64,000 nucleotides of DNA from Chiua virens. Lineage: Eukaryota; Basidiomycota; Agaricomycetes; Boletales; Boletaceae. Position numbers and translations under genes: made by a program. Below the pieces are notes generated by a model that did no database searches, was not told where the DNA came from, and was given only the letters and a program-made list of their open reading frames with translations. This document shows positions 10,650-24,179 of this stretch, piece by piece (the first letter of the stretch is position 1; every line of letters starts with the position of its first letter). The DNA is taken from the NCBI GenBank assembly GCA_019787685.1, contig JAHNUO010000019.1, forward strand, positions 186,001 to 250,000. The letters run 5' to 3'.

Positions 10650-13096
10650 TTATGGTTCAACAAGATCCTTAAGCTGATCTATCTGCACCTGCATACTGTA
10701 CAGCTGCGAAAGCAGTACGCTCTGTCTGCTTTCCAACCGAGAGAACATATCATCCAAGTCACTGTCATCATGATATTCCTCCGCTTGAGGCGAAGCTGGT
10801 GGTGAAAGTGAAAATCGATTGGAGTAAGTGGTCGGTGTCGTGCTTCTACGACTCAGCATAGACATAGCTGATCCAGGGCGCGGGCTGGGACTTGGGCTCG
10901 GAGGCCCCTCTGATCCCGATTCTGTCACCTCGGACTCCGGTGTGTTTAGGACAGGTGGGAACGCGCAAGACATTCTGTCAGTACTGACCATGACTAGTGG
11001 CGGTCCGAATCGGAGCTCCTTCTTGGTAGCCATCGTTCGGCTCGGTTGTATGGAATCAAGAATCCGAGGCTTCCTGCCACTAGCAAGCACTTTTTTTCGT
11101 GCACTCATGCTGATACAGTCCACGAGTTGTCGCATTGCCTCGCGGTCCGAAACAGCACGACGCATTGGTGTGCGACCCGCAGTGCTGGTCCGTGGGAGAG
11201 TATGGTGGTGAGTCGCGTTATACGGGCGAACGGGTGTTGCGATGGCGTTCGGGTGGTTAAATGGTACTTCATGTCGTCCGTGCGGAGGATAGGAGCTAAA
11301 CTGAACGGATAAGAGAGGCCGAGGGGTTTTCAAGATCTCCAGCGTTCTCCCACTTGTACTTCCTTCCGAAAGCAGAAACGCATCTCTTGGAGGTCCCCAA
11401 GAGAACCCAATGAAGGCTGCCTCAGTTTTTGGGGAGGCAGATCCCGGCGAGGCGCGAGGGGTCGATCGCAGCATAGACCAGCCCGGAGACGTGTTCACAG
11501 AAGACTGAAATAATGTAGAAAAATGGAACGGGTGTGAAACATCTTCGTCCTGGCCTTCGGTCGACGTATAAGACACATCGGTAGCAGGCGTTGTATATGT
11601 GAACTGAGGCACATGAAGCCCAAGTGGGGCGTCATCTATAGACCTGTCATTATACAAAGTAACGAAACGTTTAATGAGTGTGGTTTACCTGCTCCGACAC
11701 TTGCCCAGTGCGTTAATTTGAAGAATGGATGTTCAGTGATTTCCATTACACTGCAACGCCCGACCCTCCGTTCACGAGAGGTCAAGAACCTTCAAAATGT
11801 CAGGAGCCGCACTGCAATGTCGATAAGTGCGGCTTACCGTTGTAGCAGATCTCGGCAAGTTTCGGAAACAGTGATCGACTTATCAAATTGCAAGCTAGTC
11901 TAACAATGTATGAGATTATAGTAATGGTGATGAGAAGTAAAGAGCAAACCTCGTGATCCATAATCCTAAGGTATGTTGTTCTGATATCATCGGAAAAAAA
12001 TGGCGTTATGCCATACGCTAGCTCATAAAGCATGACTCCAAGGCTCCACCAATCTGTCTCTGGCCCACATATGCTTGGTGGTTGCTCAGAGATAAGAGAG
12101 GCAATAGATTCGTCAGAGAGTTCAAGCGCAAGTAGCGCATCTTCGTGTGCTTGCAGAATTTCGGGAGATATGTAGTCACATGTGCCACAAGGAACCAATG
12201 AGTGACGCTGTGGAATAGTCTGGCTTCCGTCTCGTTCTGGAGGAGAAAGTGGTGCTGCTGAGCCAAAATCAATCAAACGTAGATGGAAAGTAGAAGTCAG
12301 AACGAAGTTATGCGGTTTAATATCGCTATATTGTCGCAATTAAAGTAATATCCAGCTTATACAAACTGAAGCTTACCGGTGTGCGAACCCCTGAGAGTGA
12401 CACCAATGAATCGCACATACGGCTTGAGGAGCCCACCATTCTAGATCAACTTCCAACACCCTACCGCCATGAGGACTAGATTCAAGCACGTCCCATAAAG
12501 TGCCTCCTTCTGCATAATCCATGATGAAGTTGAGGTGCGTGGGTGTCTGAAACGAACACAAGAGGTGAGGTGTCCAGACGGTGTTGCCGCCCCTAGCGAG
12601 TAACAAAATATCGCGTTCAATTTGTGGGGAGCATTGCTGTCCAAGACTTGAATTGACCAAAACAAAACTGTCCATCGATGTAGATTACCTCGCGAGATCT
12701 GAGAGCAAACGCCCTTTCTATAGACTTGCGAACATAAACGCGTCCGTCAAGAGTGCATTTTACTAGATGAATCTGCAGTCCGAACTTAGCGGAGAACACG
12801 GGCGCAAACATTGGGACGAACGAGACCGAACTGGCCACGATCCAAGGTGCCGAGTACGATGAGATCTTTGTCATTAAATCGCAACAAATCTATCTTGATG
12901 GTTTTTGCTGTATTTTGTTGAGAAGAACGATCGATCGATATGCCAGTGAAACACGGGAAAAAAAAATCTTACAAGTCTTTCCGATTGTATTCTGACCATG
13001 CAGAACACGGTCAAGGGCGATACCCTCGTCTTCATCACCGTGAGCCTGCAGCAGCGAGCTGAGAAGATCTTTCCGCTCTGGCCACGATAAAGACAT
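10650..13096 (-). CDS. AGC-type Ser/Thr protein kinase, DMPK/CRIK-like
   Basis: The chosen Met (13096) opens MSLSWPERKDLLSSLLQAH. The first exon ends at a GTAAGA donor (12972) and joins an exon reading KIDLLRFNDKDLIVLGTLDRG. A 48-nt intron interrupts the glycine-rich loop, rejoining as RGQFGL|IHLVKCTLDGRVYVRKS, which places the ATP lysine in YVRKS. Then come QIERDILLLA (helix C Glu), the catalytic loop HRDIKPHN (about 12380-12320), DFGSA, GTCDYISPEIL and DWWSLGVMLYELAYGITPFF. The spacing of GTCDYISPE and DWWSLG is that of the DMPK/citron/ROCK-related AGC group. The C-terminal exon (about 11650-10650) is Ser/Pro-rich, includes AFIGFSWGPP and ends in a short helical QLYSMQVQIDQLKDLVEP tail. All catalytic residues are present, so it should be active. 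Role by analogy: cell polarity or cytokinesis signalling. Confidence 0.88.
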
Positions 13097-13099
13097 GCA

Positions 13100-16000
13100 T
13101 CAGAGTGGTAAACCAGAAAGTCAAGGTGTTTGAATGGCGCGCCGCGCTCTTGTTTGGCATTGTTTACGTGGGTGGTACATATCACATCCGCCGACAAGCC
13201 ACTACACACTGCCTGCTATACACAGTCACGGTACCCACGGCAGCGCCGAGAAGCTTCGCTGCGCTCGCTAGAAAATCCTTTCTACCGCTTTGCCGAATGC
13301 CTCTAAGCCAATATACCGGAGGGCCGGGAGAAGTGGTCCGACAGCTCTTGGCTGTAAGTAGCCAACACTTGAAAGGAACCAGTACTCAAGCTTTTGACAT
13401 AGAATACATCGTCACTGACAGTCAAACACAGCAGGTACCTATCCGAGTGATTCGTAAATGAAGTCAACATGAACCATACGCGTGTGCTGGAATGAGTGAA
13501 CCGTTCTATAAACACTCGATGGGAGCAGGTGATATTTCCTGTCGGGTCGGTGTACGCTCCGATGTACTTGTTCAGGAGGTGTCCGTCGACAACGTCAGTC
13601 AGGCAATTGTGCCATTGTCTACAAATTTCCAACAACTTGGATGGGCAAGTCATTGACCATCTCTATTTAGTGACATTGCAGTCCAAGCAGAGCACACAAC
13701 TTGTAAGTGGCGTTTCTATCCAATGTCCCGAGTTACGTCAAGGGTTGAATCTATAGGTTTGTACTTCTAATGGACAACTGAATACTCCCGTCTACATGCG
13801 GCGCAATCTTTGCATACGGTCTAGCGACCCTTGCTGGGATGAGAATGCCGAGGCGAACTGATGGCATTTGCACCAACATAGTTATCCCCGGATGAACTAT
13901 TACCTGTGACGCCGATTTCTCATCTTCCCGTTTTGTTCGCATATGTTAGCGACTGATATGCATCACCGTCGCTGATAGCGGAGAAGTGTTGCGTCAGCAT
14001 GGTTACTAATCTGTGTGACCGACCCCTTGAAGCGATCTTCATCCGAGCTGTTCCAACGAGGGGGATCTCAACATTATACCACCCCTGGCACCACGTACGA
14101 TGGGGGATTATTAATATTAATGTTATGTACCCTGCCACTGACTTGACATCCACAGACACTAACTTGCTTCCGCGAACAGTGGAAGACATTTGCCGAAGCT
14201 GGCCCACACATGAAGCTTGTCTCAATGCTATGATTCATAGCCACGTCGGTGGTCCGTATATTCCGCATCCGTCCCACCAGCTCGACCAGACGTTTCAAGT
14301 CCTGCTAATGTGTATTGCAATGGCGAAACTTTGCGTCTACTAGGTCGCGGTACTATCTCCATTGCTGAAAGCAACTCACCTGTGAATACATAATCTACCG
14401 TTGTATCAGGGGAAGCCCAACACGTGCCGTGCGTGACTCTCAATACCACGTTATCGCCGACTGGCTTCTCTGTTGCAGCTATCTCTAACGTTACTTATAC
14501 CATTTATCGGTTTTCGGACGAATCTTGACATTCCCCACAAAAGCATCGTGCCTGGGGTAACATTGGGCATCTCGGGAATGTGACCTGAAAGGGGAGCACG
14601 AATAACCTCGGCTAGGACCAGGCACTCACCATATCTTAGCTGCGTGAGAGATCGGCGGCGGGCCAAAGGCCAACAGGGATGGGAACGTGCCAATTTGTGT
14701 GGCAAGTGCAAGTGTGGACATTTCCACATGTTTAGTTGTACTGTTGGTGACAAAGTTTATGACAAAATCTCGTTGAGTTTGTAGACCCGCCTCTGCTCGC
14801 CATCAGACAAGTGGAAGAGCATGCATATATCTGAACATTCACAGATGAGTGTCTTCAAAACGGAAATGTATCCTTGAGTAGGCAGGAAGGGTGCTGAGCG
14901 CCAGACGCACCTACAGCAGTGACAACGATCGGCGCAAATCATTTTCCCTCCGATCTCAAAGGACGCATAGAATCCACGGCGCCTCGCGTGCAGAAGAACG
15001 GCCTAGTCAATATCAGTCAGATAAGAACAATTCAACTCCAGATGAACGTCGAAGACAGAGGATGCGGAGGTATCCTTGTCGGAAGTGACTTCCACATCTA
15101 TATGTAGATAGCAGCACGATGATATCTGGATGAGAAAATAATCCCACTCTTGAAACCCAATCAACATCACAAACTGCGCAATGGAACGCAGGTTCAACGT
15201 CTCATTCAATATTGCACTCAACCTCCCGCCGTACGGCATGCAGCCATAAAGAGTAGACAGAGCACGTTGCGGGATGCAACCCTAACACGATCGTGAGCCT
15301 GAGAGAGGCGCCCAATTCATCGTCTTGACATACCGTAGATTCGTTGATCTAACGAGATGCACGGATAACTCTTCAATCGAACCATCTCCACCAGTGTGTA
15401 CCAGATTGACGGGATTGATAAAATATGTATGATGGCTTCTTGAAATCCCACAGAAGGGCGTTTGGCAGGGCGCCGTGTTTCCGCAGATCACGAGTAAGCG
15501 TCAGTGAGGGCGACTTTTGGCTGTCGTCCGAGTCGGGCTCAAGCGCTCACCCCTCACGGGTGGAATACCATCGGAGCAGTAAGAGACAGCCGCCTATGTG
15601 CGCCGAGCAATTTGTCCGATTCTGTCGCGAGGATGTCGTTTCTTGAGAGAACCGCATGAATTTCCATAACCTGAAACAAAACCCTCTGTCATTTTCGAAA
15701 CGGACGACACACTGGCAACTTGAACGTAACGACGTTTCGGCCCTTCCTGGTTTCCCATGCCACGATTCCAGTCGCTGACCATCATGTCGACTTGTCTCCT
15801 GGAACATCACTTCGATGCTGCGGCGCGGGCCAGTTTGAACGTCGTCGTCGGTCATTTGGTCAAATGAGGCCGCCCAGGATACCTTCTCGCAGATCTCAGC
15901 TAACACCACAAACGCTGGAAGTAACGACGAAGTTCACGCTTCGACTCATGAGACAATCATCTTAAACTGATAATCACGCGCCCACTCTTAACCATACTGT

Positions 16001-16900
16001 GTCCACCAATCGCATCACCAATCTTGTGGGACTAATCAGCCGCGAGGAGAGCTACAACAATATAAAACTGCTACAACAACACAAAGGGCATAGGGGGGAC
16101 GGGTGAGCAAAAAAGGGCTGATATTATACACTGACGAGACGATGAGAAAAAACGGATAAAAAACACGATGAGAAGGCTGGGGCAGGAAAGACCAACCAGT
16201 GCTCCTGTAATCTCGAAAGGCCGGGCAGAGAAATAAGGAAGCAGGTCCAAAGGTGACCTGACGAGGGCTCAAATTCAAACTCGAATAAGAATTCCCACGC
16301 CATCGTATTTGACATCGCACATTCTGACGTTTGGAACATCGCCGTGGCATGTTTTCCTTTCCCGAAGAATCGAGCGCGGAAAAGGCTCCGAAAGTAAAAT
16401 ACCTGAACTCGGCGGTCGGGTATCTTTATTTTGAACTCTCACTTTTGCTGAAGCAGCTAGCTCAACTGCGAGTACCCCGTTGGTGGCAATTGGGAATCAC
16501 AGCGTGGCCGCACATTGTACCTCCGAGCCACACAGCTCGGTCCCGGGGGTGTTTCTCTCGAGCTTCATCGGGTTCTGGATGATTGCATGTGCTTCTTATT
16601 CCTGGCAACACGTCGACGAGGGAAAAAGGCAAAAAAATTATTATGCTCTTGATCTCTGCATGGCGAACTCATCGCCCCAATGCGCGGACACTGGTCTGCA
16701 CTTGAGGATACTCCACTGGACAGCAAGAATGCGTCATGGTCTACGTACGCCACAGGAAGCTGAAAGCGCCCTAGACGCTGGTCCGATTGCATGTCGTCAT
16801 CTGACTCTCGGAGCCGCTGCGGAAGTAGCATCCAGGCAGCGAGAGTTCGGTATAACAAAGGAACGTCGAGCTCTTGCCCATGAGTCCACCAACGGCGACT
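13100..16900. other. Gene-poor tract with no supported gene
   Basis: Both strands carry only short frames of 60-160 codons that overlap each other in opposite directions. None shows a known domain or a convincing exon chain. The longest, 16480-16974 on the plus strand, has no recognisable motif. I treat this as non-coding or decayed sequence. Confidence 0.45.
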
Positions 16901-16959
16901 TCCGGCTCACATTAATGATTCTGAGCTACAGGACAGCCGTCGTATCTGTCCAAGACAAT

Positions 16960-17270
16960 CATAACCTTGCCTAGTCGATGTTGCAAAGCCGCCTCGATAC
17001 CCTCGACTTCTTGTGGACGCTCTACGTACAAGGTCTGAACGAGCTGTACGCGGAAGATCACTGTAGAGCCTTTTCTTCGGACATTGTCGCAAATTGCGCA
17101 AAAAAGCTGGAGTACTGCCAGGATTGTTGGGGATATTCGATCCAATGATACACCTAGACGATGTCAAGTTTCCAGGACGGAAGAGGTTTATGCGGGCGGG
17201 GACAGACTCCGACAGAGTACTGTCGATCTGTGGCTCCTTGGTATCTATGGCTGGTCTGATACACTTTATT
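16960..17270 (+). pseudogene. Degraded fragment 1 of an unknown repeated family (GLLGIFDPM type)
   Basis: The plus strand reads AGVLPGLLGIFDPMIHLDD followed by VKFPGRKRFMRAGTD (about 17105-17210). The same pattern occurs at about 17555-17650 and 26010-26080, so this is one of three copies of an unknown protein segment with consensus roughly AGVPPELLGxCDPMLxVDDxKFPGRKRF. Upstream, the frame that aligns with the 26-kb copy (...VANCAKK) is offset by one base from the downstream frame at an A6 run (about 17099-17104), which suggests a frameshift. I do not recognise the family. Confidence 0.5.
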
Positions 17271-17539
17271 AGATTTGATACCGGTTGTACTTATGACCCA
17301 TATGTTCGAGACTCAACCAAGACCTACATTTTAGAACACTTCAAAGCTGCCATTCATTGACCGCGTTCGATAATATAATATTGCAGCCCACTCGTCCCAT
17401 TTTATCAATCTGACTCCTAGCTTCAACCTCCAGTGACATGTTCGGCTTGTTGTGCGTCACTTGCATGCTGAAAAAACCGTCTCCATCTCTGTTCTTCACC
17501 GACTTGGAGGTGACCACATTGGGCCCCTGTACTGGGCCA

Positions 17540-17655
17540 CAAAACGGATTCAGACATGTATTTTGCACCGCCGGAATCATTGCTCTGTGATCCTATGCTG
17601 CGGGTCGACGACGACAAGTTTCCAGGACGGAAGAATTTTCTGCAAGCTGGGACCT
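17540..17655 (+). pseudogene. Degraded fragment 2 of the same unknown family
   Basis: The plus strand reads APPESLLCDPMLRVDDDK then FPGRKNFLQAGT followed immediately by TAG. It aligns with the fragment 450 bp to the left and with the one near 26.0 kb. It is short, lacks an open upstream frame and ends in a stop, so it is a relic rather than a gene. Confidence 0.5.
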
Positions 17656-18829
17656 AGAGTGATCTCGATATATAACTCCTTTATGTCTACACTACGGACA
17701 CTGACATGGTTCCGACACGCTTTACTACTAGACTTGGTGCTGCTGGCGGTGGTAACCTAAGCTTAGGTCAAAGTTGTTTGGTTCAGAAAGGTCTCGGTCG
17801 ACAGCGCATCCTCAGGCTGACGTGTACGTGATATTATTCGCCCTAGGCATCTGTCACAGTGGGCCGCCTTGCTACTCGTTTCACTCACCCTCACATAGCA
17901 GCTCAGTGCACTGCACCACGAATACCCCCTCCCCAATACCTTCATCAATACTTGGTACGCACCCACTTCGGCAAACGGGACATTTGTCCTTGGATCGAGG
18001 TATTTAACAGGTTGACAAGTGACAAGACACGCACGGACTAGTCGAGCAAACGTGGATGGGGTTAGTAGCGGTACAGATACGCCCAAAATAGGCTGAGCAA
18101 AAGGGCAAGATTCACCCAATGGCCAACCCTTGCCCGTGAACACCTTGACCTCGTCCCACTGAACATGATCACGGCTGATATGGGGTCTTTCCATGGGGTT
18201 TAAAATGTATAGAATGAGAGATCTCGTGGATCACATGTTTTTTGCGTCCGTCTTCCTTGCAGTGGACAATCAGGGGCGAGGTAGGGACGAGTGGGTAGGA
18301 GAAGGCTGGCAGAGGTTGGCTTTGCGCTGAGGACTCCACATGTCTCTTTTCAGTGAACAAATGGTTCAAACTGAGCACTAATAGACCCAATCAGTTCAGT
18401 GAGCCCACTCGTCGACTCTTAGCTATGATCAACACTGACATGCGGTCTTTTATGCTGCTCAGTGCCTACATGGGATTGAACTTGAGGAAGGTCCATTCAT
18501 CTGGTGAGGTATAGTGTAATCGGGTTTATTCATGAGCGTTGATGTTGATGCAAACGATGCGTTGGCAGACCATGTTTGTCGCCACATTTACCTTGGATTG
18601 GTATAACCTATATGGGGCATCCCCCGCTAATAAGGCTTCCTCTGTATGCAATGAGGCTTCAGAATATCAGTGGTAATCTCGAAATCGTTTGGGAATGATG
18701 TGAGTTTGCTCCCAGTGAGATTTAGCTTCCTGCTCACTTGCCTTTTACAAGCTGGCGGTGCCGCTTACACATAGTCGCCTTTAGTCCACAGACATATCGC
18801 GATCCGATCATAATGCTGTTCTCTGCCAG

Positions 18830-20460
18830 GATGAAGTGGCAGTACTCAGTCTGACTCAGTCATGTAGTTTTTGCTGATGCTTTTTGAAAGTTTACTTGCC
18901 GTCGATGCCATATCGATTGCTTTAATCCGACTCGCATCAGATAGGTATCTATGCAAGGTCATGGGCGCGACCGTGCGCCGGACAGCCCACACGACAAACT
19001 GAACAAAGGTTTGATGCTACCCTCTATTCTCCGACGTTCAACATTCAACCATCATACCATCAGATGGTTGTACCCGCACTGCGCGGAACGTATGGGCGTG
19101 TTATGTATGATGAACACTCGTGCCGCGTGCGTGCGTGTGCGGTTACCTGTTGGACCTAATAATAAAGGTAACGGCAAACTTCAAACTCGAATGCGATTTA
19201 AGTCATTTCTGCGATTGAAGCTCCATCATACAGCGCCCACAGGGCGGATATTAAGGTGACTCGGATTTCGGCGTATAATGTATTCGTAGGTTACATGAAC
19301 TCGGAAGCTCTTTGTTATGGTTATGTCCGCCCACCGAAGCGGGATCACCAATATCGAACCCGTAGCATTAACGCCACCAAGACTGATCCTGTGCTTCAAG
19401 TGTCGTATTTAAAGACAATTCTGGCTTTTGGAGGTGGTGGAATCATACCTTGCACCATCAGAAGCTTAGCTCACGAACGCTCGACCCGTTTAATTCCCCT
19501 TCCACCTTTCGCCGTCGATGCCACAAATGCTGTTTCCGCCAGGTCCCGCTCGCCTTTTAAAATCACTGTTAACTGCGTCGGTCATACTCTTCATATGCAT
19601 AACTGTAGCGCAAGGGGCAGGTGAGTGAAATATCATTGATCCGTAAAACATTCCAAATTGCTCAAGGGAAAGCGCAGTCATTAACGCAGGAAAAGTTCGG
19701 ACCGCTGTTGATATTAGAGAAACTCGCCTGTCCAAACGGATCGATGCACTAGCACATAAGCGATCTTCAATAGCCTATATCTCTGAACGTGAGTCGCATG
19801 GGTTGGTTGGGCTAAGATTATCAATCGGTACGAGCTGGATTCCTGTAGGGGACACATTGGAAGACGATGCGGCTGCGGGGTGGTTTAGGGCTGCAAAAGT
19901 CTCTGAGCGTGAGTATCGTCGTCAGTTTGACTCAAGATGACAACTCACGGAGACGTGTGTTCCAGGGGACCCAGAGATAGATGGGGTTCTCGAGAAGTGA
20001 ATGAAACCGGCTGAGGACTTCGCGTGGGAGAGGGTAGCAAAGCCTTCTGAACGTCAGTCGAAACTTCTAGTATGATCATCATTTGACGCTCATGAATGTG
20101 GATCATCGGGAAGGCAGATCCATATGTATATATGTTTTTTTGAGGTTCCAGGAAGCTGCAGGTGTGTAGTCGTGGTTTCGCTAGCTGATATGGTTAAGGA
20201 CTCACGACACATGAAAATTTTGACAGAAGGAACGGAGGGCGAGTATGATGATTGAAAATGGCACATGGGATCACTGGAGTATTACTAGAGTATTGGCACT
20301 GGGCTGACTTGACCAGATTTTATCATTCAAATTTCGCAAGGTATTTGCAAACCCTTCCCCGTCATCCTGGTGTTGTGAACGGGGACATTATATATATATT
20401 CTGTGATTCGCACTGTTCGATAGGCTCCATATCTTTAGTTTTGATATTGACGTGGTGGTA
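18830..20460 (+). repeat. Segmental duplication, copy 1 (decayed, exon-like modules)
   Basis: This block aligns in order with 24180-25720. Shared landmarks are the TGTAGTTTTTGCTGA tract (about 18865), the KITVNCVGHTLHMHNC-type exon (about 19555-19620), the exon with TAVDI...RLSKRIDA...YISE ending at 19788, the FRAAKVSE exon ending just before GTGAGT near 19905, a VAKPSE exon near 20050, and TTAGTTTTGATATTGACG near 20436. Substitutions between the copies largely preserve the inferred plus-strand frame, which suggests former coding exons. Copy 1 has an in-frame TGA where copy 2 has CGA (before MKPAEDF versus TKPNEDM), consistent with a C-to-T change at a CpG. No known domain was recognised. Confidence 0.65.
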
Positions 20461-20469
20461 ACGAGCGAT

Positions 20470-22500
20470 TCTCTGTTCCCTCTTCAGCTTCGAGCTTGAA
20501 GCACTAAACTTTGATGGAAGACGGCATGGGAGGATGGAAAGAGTCGATATCCAAGCCTGCAATCTGCTTGAAGTCGTTCTGCCAGTGGGATCCAGTTATC
20601 TGCCGGATTTTGCCGTGGCGCGCAGACTATAGTCTGAATTAACGTTATCTTGGCATGGAAAGCAAACTGACCTCTGGCCCTGACTATGATGTAGGTACGA
20701 CTTGACCAGAGCCGACGTTGGGCTAAGGGTGACTCAATTGATCGTCATCATTTCCATTCGAATACCTCTTCGCTCTTGTCTTCGCTGGTCATGGAACGTT
20801 GGAATTCACCTTCAATAGCTTCCTTCCTTCCTTCTTGAGATCACGCAAGTGGAGATGTCATTGGGGTATCCTTGTCGCCCATCCTATGTGAGCCTTCAAG
20901 CTTCAAGCTTCAAGGCCAGAGACACGCATCCATGCCAAGACTCGTTGCATCTTGTATTCCACTTCGACTTTTCCCCGGTTCGACAAGTTTTTTGGCTGGA
21001 TTTGGATTTGGAAGAGTGAATACAACATGTACCGGTGGTGGGGACACCAGAGCATTCGGTAAGTGAGGAGTTCTGACCTTCGCTCTGTCGACCTCATTCT
21101 TCGTCGCCACTGTGGGCATCCCAGATGTCTCAAGCATCCCCCGTAGCAAGCCCCGCATGGCTGGGGCCGCAGAGCCACTGCCGCACCAAGAACGGCGAAT
21201 CCTCAAGAGATTTGGAATGGTGGTTGTGGTGGTATTCTTTGACACAATGCGCCCCATCTTGTTTCCCATCGCACGCGTGGCCATGGACGTAGTGTCTCAG
21301 CCGAGAAAAAAATTCATGAGTGGATAAGTCCAGTGTGTATATTCTTTCCCAGTTCTCTCTGAATCTCTCAAGTGATCGTATCACGCCACAGACACATTTC
21401 AATCTGAATATCTTCCTCCGTTTGAACATGGTATGTAGAACTTCATCTCAGTCAACGAACATGGTGGTTCAAATTTGTCGACGATCAGAACAGCTTGAGG
21501 CGCTACCAGATTCGGTGGGATGAAAGTAGACTACAATGGTTCACTCTCCAACAACTTTCTTCAGACCTAAACCCGGATGCGCTGTATGGTGATAGGGTGA
21601 CGGTGAGCAAAGCCGCAGGAAAGCAAACAGGGTGGGTGATAATGTCGTTGAGGCCGAAGGCAAAGACTGAACGGGGACCTTCAAGGTGAGAATTTATGCT
21701 GATCTGAACCCCATTGTCCTCATTTCTGTGTTTTCTAGTTGTCAGGTGCCACACCTCACTGTCGCCCTTGTCTAAAGTTGTCGTAATAAATTCCGTATGC
21801 AGAGAACGGCGTGAATGCAATGTGAAAGATGGCTTCCTGCGAGATCGTTCATATCGGCCGGTGGGCATGCTCGCGAGGCAATATAGCACATCCCAAAGGA
21901 CTTGGGTGGATTTATGGCATTTGAAGGGTCGCATACCAGTGATGTGAGGATCTCTACCTCTCTATTCAAGCACTCCGCTCACCTGTGTTCTTAGTTACAG
22001 CGAAAACGCCAACTTACACCCCCCTTGGATCATAAACAAGGAATCGTGTTCACGGCTACGCGCGTGCGTAAGCTGTGATGGCTTCTCTCTATCATGAATG
22101 TTGGCCACCAAACTAAGTCCCGTCGATGCCATCTCCGACGTATTTTTGAACCCGGTTCATCTATTGTCCATGATAAGTGCTCAGCACATCAAGTAGCATC
22201 CAGCGGCACCATATATGAAAATACATCTCGTTTGGATTAGCTGATACATTCAAACCTCGTTTTCACTTTGATTCTTCGTTTCAAATTCTTGCCCTTCTCC
22301 CCAACTCTCCAGGCGCCCACCAGCATCATCTCAGTATCTCTTTCTTTGGCTTTGAACTGACCGTTCATGCGATATAAAGAGGTTATTATGTTCTCCCATA
22401 ATGTGAGTCGATCATGATGCAGCACAATGTGAATCTGATGATGTTACAGCAGAAAGAGTATTCTAACAGGGATTTAAGTTATTCTTGTGCTTTTGCAGGT
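20470..22500. other. Gene-poor tract
   Basis: Several short frames overlap on opposite strands, for example 20910-21284 (-) and 21112-21327 (+). None has a recognisable motif or a convincing splice chain. A genuine small gene here cannot be excluded, but nothing supports one. Confidence 0.4.
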
Positions 22501-22559
22501 ACGTCTTAGTTATGCACTTCACATCAAATCTCAGCAAACAAATCCTGTTGTAGGTAAGC

Positions 22560-23690
22560 TTGAAAAACGAGGGCAGTCTGAAAGAACTACCTCGCAATTG
22601 CGAAGACAATTACTCGACCCTGGCACTCACCACAAAAGGGGCCGATAAAGACCGTATGAATGAAGCTCTGAAGAAGGCGCTAGGATCACTCGGCTCGTAC
22701 GTCTTAATCACGCATAGTATTCCCATCCATATCGATTTACATCGATGGAAGCAGTTCGATCAGTGACCTGCAAACGAGATTCGAGGGGCATTTCAACGTG
22801 ACCGGGCCCGCAGGTTCGTCGGCGCGACTCTTGACGAAAGGTGATTGGTGACTGGACCGGCGAACTGAATAGGATACTAACATCTTTGAGCGTATGTCGG
22901 TCGCCTACTTCGTCTGGTCGACGCTCGCTGATACTACTCGATAGGCAAATCTGAACATTGTCACGGTTATTTGTCTCGAGCAAACATACGAGTTGCTGAA
23001 GCAGCCCGACGTCCAAAAATAAGGATAGTCAATTGTGCGGTGGATCGTTCGCTGACAGTGTACGGTATTACAGGGTGATTTCTGACCCTTCCCCACCACC
23101 TCCAGCCATGTTCTTCGGACGTGATGAAATACTGCTTCAACTCAAGGATGCCCTACTTCTGGATGAAAACATCGCTCTGATTGGCCCGGGCGGGATTGGG
23201 AAGAGCACAATAGCGGTGGCGGTGATGAATAACAAGGATGTCATCCAGAGTTTCAGGCGACGCTTCTGTGTCGCGTACGATGGGATGGATCCGACAAAAT
23301 TATGATTGGCTCGTTTATGGACCGTATCGCCAGTGTTCTTGGTCTGCCTATTTCAGGCACGGAGAGCGAACGCCAAGTCCAATCCTGGCTTGTCTCAGGT
23401 CTTACTCGTGCTAGATAATGCGGAGATGTTCGAGGACGGATCCAACCGAGACGAAGAAAAGCGGATATCGGATTTCATTTCTTTCGTCGCCAACACTGCC
23501 GGGGTCACAGTCCTCCTGACATCGTGGACCAGTATCAATGCTCGGAGAGTACGCTGGACCCACGTAGATGTTCCACCGCTTGAAAAGGGACCCGCGAGGC
23601 TATATTTCAGGGACATGGTGGGGAAATTAGCGTCTATGATGCAAGCAAAAGTTTCACATTATTTCTCCACCCGAAATAGATGTCAGTAAA
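22560..23690 (+). pseudogene. STAND / NB-ARC-like P-loop NTPase, frameshifted remnant
   Basis: STAND NTPases are NLR-like signalling switches. The plus strand at 23070-23300 reads PPPPAMFFGRDEILLQLKD, then IALIGPGGIGKSTIAVAV, a clear Walker A loop after the GRxxEL-type motif usual in mushroom NACHT/NB-ARC proteins. At 23303-23305 this frame meets TGA, but the next frame continues the domain (MDRIASVLGLPISGTESERQ) until a stop after GLTRAR near 23417. The original frame then resumes with QVLLVLDNAEMFEDG (Walker B) and AGVTVLLTSW (sensor-like). Two compensating single-base shifts or a missing segment explain this. Candidate upstream exons (22560-22700 and about 22745-22855) are in keeping with a pre-NTPase region. 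No intact C-terminal repeat domain follows, so the gene is probably dead. Confidence 0.72.
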
Positions 23691-24179
23691 ACACCCAGGC
23701 TTGTGAACTCCCACTTGACATACCAGTCGCGGCCCTTCGTGACCAAAGAAACGGAGTAACTGAGACTCGAGAGCACAGTTGCAGATTTACTAGGCTAGGC
23801 CCTTCAGTGAGTCGTGCTTACGGATTCTGCACGGTGTGATCTTGCTGAGTGACGATAACCATATTCCACGCCCCACACTATTTTCTACGAAATCCAATTG
23901 TTCAGTAGATCGGGAAACGTCTAGGTGGGTAGTCTGATGCCACATCTACCGTGTATGTCAGCCATGTTCGGCAGATGTTTCACACGAATCACATCATTTA
24001 CTGCTCTTCCGCGGTTGAACCTGGCGAGGGCACCACTTGGATATATGGGTTCAGGTTATCTCATCGGTGCCGATATCAGGTCAAGTTGGACGGGGCGGTA
24101 CCGACTCATTATACATATGTGAATCATGCGATCGCTTGGAGGTCCCTAGATATACGGGAATCCGAGACTGCCACGGTTC

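Noticed and set aside
20910..21284. 124-codon minus-strand frame (and a plus-strand frame over the same bases)
   Set aside because: The two overlap in opposite directions, have no recognisable motif and no neighbouring exons; a gene cannot be supported.
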